The position numbers and the translations under genes were made by a program. This document shows, in pieces, positions 5,224 to 8,685 of a stretch of DNA of 8,685 nucleotides (position 1 is the first letter of the stretch; the number at the start of each line of letters is the position of its first letter). The notes under the pieces are model-generated. The model was not told the origin of the DNA and did not search any database. It worked only from the letters and a program-made list of their open reading frames with translations. This DNA comes from Chloroflexi bacterium UBA2235 (GTDB lineage Bacteria > Chloroflexota > UBA11872 > UBA12225), in NCBI GenBank assembly GCA_002347925.1, contig DDYL01000119.1:7780-16464 (forward strand). The letters are read 5' to 3'.

Positions 5224-5850
5224 ATGGCTCGCTACACGGGACCGGTGTGCAAGCTTTGCCGACGGGAGGGCGTAAAGCTGTTCCTGAAGGCGGAGCGATG
5301 CGTCACCAAGTGCACCCTCGACAAGCGTCCGACGCCTCCCGGCCCTCAGGGCACCGGCAAGCGTCGCCGCCCGACAGAGTTTGCTTTGCAATGGCGGGAG
5401 AAGCAGAAGCTTCGCCGGACCTATGGTGTTCTCGAGGCGCAGTTCCGACGTCATTATGATGAGGCGGAGCGTCGTCCGGGTTCAACCGGGTTCAACCTTC
5501 TTCAGATTCTTGAGAGCCGGCTTGACAACGTTGTCTATCGCATGGGCTTGGGTGGATCGCGGTCGCAGGCGCGTCAGCTGGTTCGTCATGGCCATTTCAC
5601 GTTGAACGGACGTAAGACCGACATTCCGTCTGCAATGGTGAAGCCTGGCGACATCGTCGCGGTTCGGGAGAAGTCCCGGAAGTTGGAGATCCTGGTACAA
5701 GCCGCGGATGCCACCGGCCAGCGGCAGATGCCGGCCTGGTTGACATTCACCAGGGAGAGTTTCTCTGCCAGGGTGAATGCGCTCCCGTTGCGACATGAGA
5801 TTGATGCACAGGTGACCGAGCAGTTGGTTGTCGAGTTTTACGCCCGGTAG
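5224..5850 (+). CDS. rpsD: 30S ribosomal protein S4, zinc-binding type
   Basis: S4 is a primary assembly protein of the small subunit that binds the 16S rRNA five-way junction; in several bacteria it also represses its own operon. The 208-residue protein starts MARYTGPVCKLCRREG and carries C9-x2-C12 and C26-x3-C30, the N-terminal zinc knuckle of the C+ form. The helical domain (about 45-98) includes QWREKQKLRRTYGVLE and FRRHYDEA. The S4 RNA-binding domain (about 98-160) shows ESRLDNVVYRMGLGGSRSQARQLVRHGHFTLNGRK. The C-terminus VVEFYAR is the family norm. The start is fixed by homology; the only ribosome binding site is GGGG 5212-5215, eight bases before ATG, directly after a perfect hairpin. 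The 295-base leader upstream is the largest gap in the window. Confidence 0.98.
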   Translation: MARYTGPVCKLCRREGVKLFLKAERCVTKCTLDKRPTPPGPQGTGKRRRPTEFALQWREKQKLRRTYGVLEAQFRRHYDEAERRPGSTGFNLLQILESRLDNVVYRMGLGGSRSQARQLVRHGHFTLNGRKTDIPSAMVKPGDIVAVREKSRKLEILVQAADATGQRQMPAWLTFTRESFSARVNALPLRHEIDAQVTEQLVVEFYAR

Positions 5851-5895
5851 GTCCGGGATGACAGAAAGCGCGGGCGGGCATTGCGTTGCAGTGTC

Positions 5896-5916
5896 CGCCA
5901 GTTCCTTATTCTGGCG
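5896..5916 (+). promoter_or_regulatory. Hairpin in the rpsD-rpoA spacer
   Basis: CGCCAG 5896-5901 and CTGGCG 5911-5916 form a perfect six-pair stem with a nine-base loop (TTCCTTATT). No T-run follows. It lies in the 145-base gap between rpsD and rpoA; apart from this and the strong rpoA ribosome binding site at 5976-5985 I see nothing else there. It may be a processing or pausing element; function unknown. Confidence 0.35.
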
Positions 5917-5995
5917 AGTGTGGGAACGGAAGCGGTCGGGTGACTGAGACGACTTCCCCTGCCTGCCGCCAGTCGAGGGAGGAGGCTCAGACCCC

Positions 5996-7015
5996 GTGAG
6001 TGAACAGGAAACGCTGCCGAGCATTCGTCGTGTTGAGGCGGCCCCAGAGCACGCCAGCGACCCGCACTATGGCGAGTTTGTGCTTGAGCCGCTTCAGCGC
6101 GGTTATGGGCAGACAATTGGTAACTCCATGCGCCGTGTACTGTTGAGCTCTTTGCCGGGAGCGGCGGTCAGCTCGATCCGGATTGACCGGGTGAACCACG
6201 AGTTCTCGAGCATTCCGAACGTGAAGGAAGACGTCACGCAGATCGTCTTGAACGTGAAGCGGATCAGGGTGCGCAGTTTCGCGCATGAGCCGGTGGTCGC
6301 GCGGCTTGATGCTCCCGGCCCCGGTGTGGTTCATGCCCGCGACGTTGTCTGGCCGGACACGGTGGAGATCGTGAATGGCGATCAGGTTATTGCCACTCTA
6401 GACAACGACCAAGCACACCTCTCCATGGAGCTGACGGTTTCGAAGGGGTGGGGTTTCGTTGAGGCGGACCCACGCGACGATACGGCCATCGGCGAGATCC
6501 CAGTCGATCAGATCTACACACCGATCCGCAAGGTCGAGTATCACGTTGTCCCGACGAGGCTTGGCGTGAACGTTGACAAGGACCGGCTTAGCTTGCGCGT
6601 TTGGACCGATGGGACCACAACGCCTGAGAGCGCGGTCGTTGAGGCGGCGCGTATTCTGGTCCGGTCGTTCCAGGTTTTTCAATCGCTAAGCCCGGCGCTT
6701 CCCGAGCCCGAGGACTTTCCAGTGAGGCTTCTCGTCGCCCCCGCACCGTCTACTGGTGCGCAGATCCCACCCGAGCTGGCAGACCTTTCCGTTGATGACC
6801 TTGAGTTGTCCAACCGGACGCTTAATTGCCTGAAGCGCAATACCATCAACCGTCTTGAGCAGCTTGCATCGATGACGCGTGACGATTTGCTTCATCTTCG
6901 CAACTTTGGCGAGAAGTCGCTTGAGGAGTTAGAGGAGAAGCTTGCTGAGCGTGGGGTGTTCCTGTGGGGACCTGCCTCCGAAGAGAGCGCAATACCGGCA
7001 GACGTTCAGTCGTAG
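5996..7015 (+). CDS. rpoA: DNA-directed RNA polymerase subunit alpha
   Basis: The alpha subunit nucleates RNA polymerase assembly as a dimer and contacts promoter DNA and activators through its C-terminal domain. The N-terminal part (about residues 20-235) contains EPLQRGYGQTIGNSMRRVLLSSLPG, the conserved dimer/beta-contact helix, and HEFSSIPNVKEDVTQIVLNVK. A linker (about 236-262) follows, then the C-terminal domain with LSNRTLNCLKRNTI and LRNFGEKSLEELEEKL; R274, N277, C278, G305, K307 and S308 correspond to the DNA-binding R265, N268, C269, G296, K298 and S299 of Escherichia coli alpha, so UP-element binding should be retained. Length 339 is normal. GTG start is supported by AGGGAGGAGG (5976-5985), ten bases upstream, the strongest ribosome binding site in the window. 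It sits between rpsD and rplQ as usual. Confidence 0.98.
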   Translation: MSEQETLPSIRRVEAAPEHASDPHYGEFVLEPLQRGYGQTIGNSMRRVLLSSLPGAAVSSIRIDRVNHEFSSIPNVKEDVTQIVLNVKRIRVRSFAHEPVVARLDAPGPGVVHARDVVWPDTVEIVNGDQVIATLDNDQAHLSMELTVSKGWGFVEADPRDDTAIGEIPVDQIYTPIRKVEYHVVPTRLGVNVDKDRLSLRVWTDGTTTPESAVVEAARILVRSFQVFQSLSPALPEPEDFPVRLLVAPAPSTGAQIPPELADLSVDDLELSNRTLNCLKRNTINRLEQLASMTRDDLLHLRNFGEKSLEELEEKLAERGVFLWGPASEESAIPADVQS

Positions 7016-7029
7016 TTGTCGTGTCCGTT

Positions 7030-7044
7030 CGGCGCCCCGCGCCG
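7030..7044 (+). promoter_or_regulatory. Short GC hairpin in the rpoA-rplQ spacer
   Basis: CGGCGC 7030-7035 and GCGCCG 7039-7044 form a perfect six-pair, all G-C stem with a CCC loop in the 49-base gap before rplQ. There is no T-run. It could stabilise or separate the rpoA and rplQ parts of the message; function is unknown. Confidence 0.35.
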
Positions 7045-7064
7045 GGAATCTGTGAGTTACGAAT

Positions 7065-7427
7065 ATGAAGCATCGGAAAAAGGGCCGCGGGCTGGGCCTT
7101 CCAACTGATCGGCGTCGCGCGCTTGTGCGCAATCTCATGAGGTCCTTGATCCTTCATGAGTCGATTACCACGACTGAGGCGCGTGCCAAGGAAGTGCAGC
7201 GCCATGTGGAGAGTTTGGTGACCGTTGCTCGCAAGGACACACTGCACTCGCGCCGCATGGCTTTGTCCACGTTGCCGGACCAGGGCGCGGTGAATGTACT
7301 GATCCATGACATCGCCCCGCGGTACGTAGACCGAGCGGGTGGGTACACACGTGTTACCCGGGTTGGGCTCCGCAAAGGCGATGGTGCGTCGCTTGCCCGT
7401 CTCGAGTTCATCGCAGTCGCCGAGTAG
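7065..7427 (+). CDS. rplQ: 50S ribosomal protein L17
   Basis: The 120-residue protein begins MKHRKKGRGLGLPTDRRRAL--NLMRSLILHESITTTEARAKEV, the L17 signature, with its basic N-terminal extension (residues 1-20) and helical core. L17 lies on the solvent side of the large subunit near the exit tunnel. The C-terminal part contains GGYTRVTRVGLRKGDGASLARLEFI, matching the typical GGYTRI-K---R-GD-A-MA-IEL end. Length is normal. The ribosome binding site is weak: no good GGAGG lies within 12 bases of ATG 7065, only a GTGAG, so translation may lean on coupling with rpoA 49 bases upstream. A strong hairpin follows the stop, consistent with the end of the alpha operon proper. Confidence 0.98.
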   Translation: MKHRKKGRGLGLPTDRRRALVRNLMRSLILHESITTTEARAKEVQRHVESLVTVARKDTLHSRRMALSTLPDQGAVNVLIHDIAPRYVDRAGGYTRVTRVGLRKGDGASLARLEFIAVAE

Positions 7428-7457
7428 CGATACTCGAGAGTGTCGATGCGAAGATCC

Positions 7458-7485
7458 GCAGCCCCCGGGATACCTCGGGGGCTGC
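7458..7485 (+). terminator. Strong GC-rich hairpin after rplQ
   Basis: GCAGCCCCCG 7458-7467 and CGGGGGCTGC 7476-7485 are perfectly complementary over ten pairs, with loop GGATACCT that can close two more pairs. What follows is ACTATTTGG, not a T-run, so it is a poor classical terminator but a good 3'-end stabiliser, transcript processing boundary, or weak terminator. It marks the end of the alpha operon before truA. ATCCGC 7454-7459 could instead pair with GCGGAT 7500-7505, which would eat into the first two bases of the stem. Confidence 0.6.
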
Positions 7486-7527
7486 ACTATTTGGCGGACG
7501 CGGATTGCGTGCTGTGTGAACCCAAGC

Positions 7528-8463
7528 ATGAACCCTGACGAAATGTTGCAGAGGTTCCGAGCCGTTGTGGCGTATGACGGTACGGAGTTTGCAGGTTTTC
7601 AGGCGCAGGAGCACGTGGGGAGACCTGTCAGAACGGTGCAGGCCGCGCTCGAGCATGCGGTCTTGCTTGCAACTGGGTACTCCGCCAGAGTGGTTGGCGC
7701 GGGTCGAACCGATCGTGGTGTTCATGCTTCTGGCCAGGTGGTTCATTTTGACCTGCCGGTGGCGTGTGCGTTACGGGGCACAGGGATGCTTTCGGCGTTG
7801 AACTCCCGGCTGCCTCCTGACCTTCGGGTTCTGGTGATTGAGCCAGTTAGTGCCGATTTTCACGCCCGGTTCAGTGCGACGAGCCGTTGTTACCGGTACA
7901 CCATCGAGAACTCGGTCGTCGGTTTGCCAACGAACCGTCGATCAGCTTGGAACGTCCGCCGTCCGCTTAGTGTCATTGCAATGAATGAGGCACTAGGTCG
8001 CATTATCGGTAGCCATGACTTCGCGGCTTTTGGAGTGCGTGTAGGTTCTGATCCAACGCGGCGGGTTGTTCTCAGGGCGCATGCTTCGATTACTGGTGTT
8101 CCAAGAACTGGGGCAGTTTGTAGTTCTGATGCGGCACCGGATCCTTCGGTGGGGCGTGCCGTTTCTGGCGAAATATGGCACACTTCACGGCAGTGTGACC
8201 CGCACTGTGAGCCTGCCGCGTCTATCGTGGTGATCGAAGTTGAGGCTAATGCCTTCCTTCGTCACATGATGCGTCGGTTGGTCGGGACCTTGGTGCGCGT
8301 TGGGCATCTTCGTGTGGCACCGGACGTGATGGATACGTTGCTGGTGGTGCCTTCGAGGGGACTTGTCGGCCCGGCGGCCCCGCCTCATGGCCTGTGTCTG
8401 GTTCACGTGGCGTACGACGGGATCCGTCTGTCACCGAGATACCGGGCATCGCCGGGATCGTAG
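7528..8463 (+). CDS. truA: tRNA pseudouridine(38-40) synthase TruA with an internal insertion
   Basis: TruA isomerises uridines 38-40 in the anticodon stem-loop of tRNAs. Homology begins at RFRAVVAYDGTEFAGFQ (residues 9-25); the catalytic aspartate is D62 in GAGRTDRGVHASGQV (57-71). Other family motifs are DFHARFSATSRCYRYTI (110-126), GSHDFAAFGV (161-170) and NAFLRHMMRRLVGTLVRVG (241-259). At 311 residues it is longer than the usual 245-275, mainly because of a roughly 40-residue insertion (about 190-231) between RAHASITG and SIVVIEVEANAFL, containing C198, H218, C223, H226 and C227. No start has a clear ribosome binding site; ATG 7528 is the first ATG ahead of the conserved domain, with ATG 7543 and GTG 7516 as alternatives. 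The frame extends further upstream into rplQ but that part is not TruA-like. TruA between rplQ and rplM is a common arrangement. Confidence 0.93.
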   Translation: MNPDEMLQRFRAVVAYDGTEFAGFQAQEHVGRPVRTVQAALEHAVLLATGYSARVVGAGRTDRGVHASGQVVHFDLPVACALRGTGMLSALNSRLPPDLRVLVIEPVSADFHARFSATSRCYRYTIENSVVGLPTNRRSAWNVRRPLSVIAMNEALGRIIGSHDFAAFGVRVGSDPTRRVVLRAHASITGVPRTGAVCSSDAAPDPSVGRAVSGEIWHTSRQCDPHCEPAASIVVIEVEANAFLRHMMRRLVGTLVRVGHLRVAPDVMDTLLVVPSRGLVGPAAPPHGLCLVHVAYDGIRLSPRYRASPGS

Positions 8464-8479
8464 ATCAAGAGCGAGTTGG

Positions 8480-8685
8480 ATGAAGACGTATTCACCGAAA
8501 GCTTCCGAGCTGGAGCACAAGTGGTGGCTGGTTGATGCCGAGGGCCTGATTCTGGGGCGCCTTGCAACGGCCGTTGCCGGCAAGATTAGGGGCAAGGATA
8601 AGCCCACGTTCGCCCCTCACATGGACGGCGGCGACTATGTCATCGTGATCAACGCATCGAAGGTGCGTGTCACTGGTAACCGGCT
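8480..8685 (+). CDS. rplM: 50S ribosomal protein L13, N-terminal part (3' end outside window)
   Basis: ATG 8480 opens a frame that runs off the window after 68 full codons. The start MKTYSPKASELEHKWWLVDA, followed by the LILGRLAT-VA--IRGKDKPTFAPHMDGGDYVIVINASKV segment, is the L13 N-terminus; L13 is an early assembly protein of the large subunit binding 23S rRNA. The complete family protein is about 140-150 residues, so a little under half is visible. It starts 16 bases after the truA stop, with only a weak GAGCGAG upstream, so it is probably translated from the same message as truA. In related gene orders rpsI (S9) follows, which would lie outside this window. Confidence 0.97.
   Translation, partial: MKTYSPKASELEHKWWLVDAEGLILGRLATAVAGKIRGKDKPTFAPHMDGGDYVIVINASKVRVTGNR

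Noticed and set aside
5067..5459. Forward frame starting in the rpsD leader and overlapping rpsD out of frame (130 codons)
   Set aside because: More than half overlaps rpsD, whose frame is certain; the peptide matches no family I know, and GGGG is only three bases from its ATG. The structured-RNA reading of 5067-5223 is better.
7339..7527. Upstream extension of the truA frame into rplQ
   Set aside because: The extra 63 codons overlap rplQ and read through the strong hairpin at 7458-7485; the translation has no TruA similarity, and TruA homology starts at about 7552.
6846..7529. Reverse-strand open frame (227 codons) opposite the end of rpoA and rplQ
   Set aside because: It is fully explained as the antisense of rpoA and rplQ; no ribosome binding site or family motif is visible.
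1..8685. Mobile elements, CRISPR arrays, tRNA or rRNA genes, phage or defence genes
   Set aside because: I looked for repeats, cloverleaf-like folds and foreign gene content and saw none; this is a conserved housekeeping locus and the novelty, if any, lies in its leader RNAs.

Overview
The window is a dense, single-strand (+) stretch of a bacterial ribosomal-protein supercluster: the end of the spc operon running straight into the alpha operon, then truA and rplM. Gene order is rplR (3' end only) - rpsE - rpmD - rplO - secY - adk - rpmJ - rpsM - rpsK - rpsD - rpoA - rplQ - truA - rplM (5' end only). All genes point the same way and I find no credible gene on the reverse strand. Starts include GTG and probably TTG, G+C looks moderately high, S4 and L36 are the zinc-binding (cysteine-bearing) types, and the adenylate kinase has a four-cysteine LID. 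The SecY sequence and the order rplQ-truA-rplM fit Chloroflexota best, with other GC-rich Gram-positive-type lineages as alternatives; this placement is inference from sequence memory only.

Region by region: 1-1497 holds tightly packed large- and small-subunit protein genes. At 1498-1647 there is a break with a hairpin plus T-run and a possible promoter, so secY-adk may be transcribed partly on its own. secY and adk overlap by four bases. In many relatives map and infA lie between adk and rpmJ; here neither is present, and the 191-base gap 3609-3799 carries only an extended -10-like element, a possible short leader reading frame and weak hairpins. rpmJ (37 codons) follows, then rpsM, rpsK, rpsD, rpoA and rplQ.

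The main unexplained content is non-coding. The gaps before rpsM (84 bases), rpsK (148), rpsD (295) and rpoA (145) are long for an operon of this kind and hold well-formed hairpins. The rpsD leader (4929-5223) is the most striking: several helices, two with GNRA loops, a possible three-way junction, and two mutually exclusive hairpins immediately before the start codon. An 11-base string in the rpsM leader recurs in the rpsD leader, in both cases inside a hairpin. S4 (the rpsD product) is the known translational repressor of alpha operons in Escherichia coli, so a self-regulatory S4-binding RNA is the natural hypothesis, but nothing here proves the ligand.

Functionally the genes supply ribosomal proteins of both subunits, the Sec translocon channel, AMP/ADP interconversion, the RNA polymerase alpha subunit and a tRNA pseudouridine synthase, so the set couples ribosome, polymerase and membrane-insertion supply. 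TruA carries an unusual internal insertion of about 40 residues.
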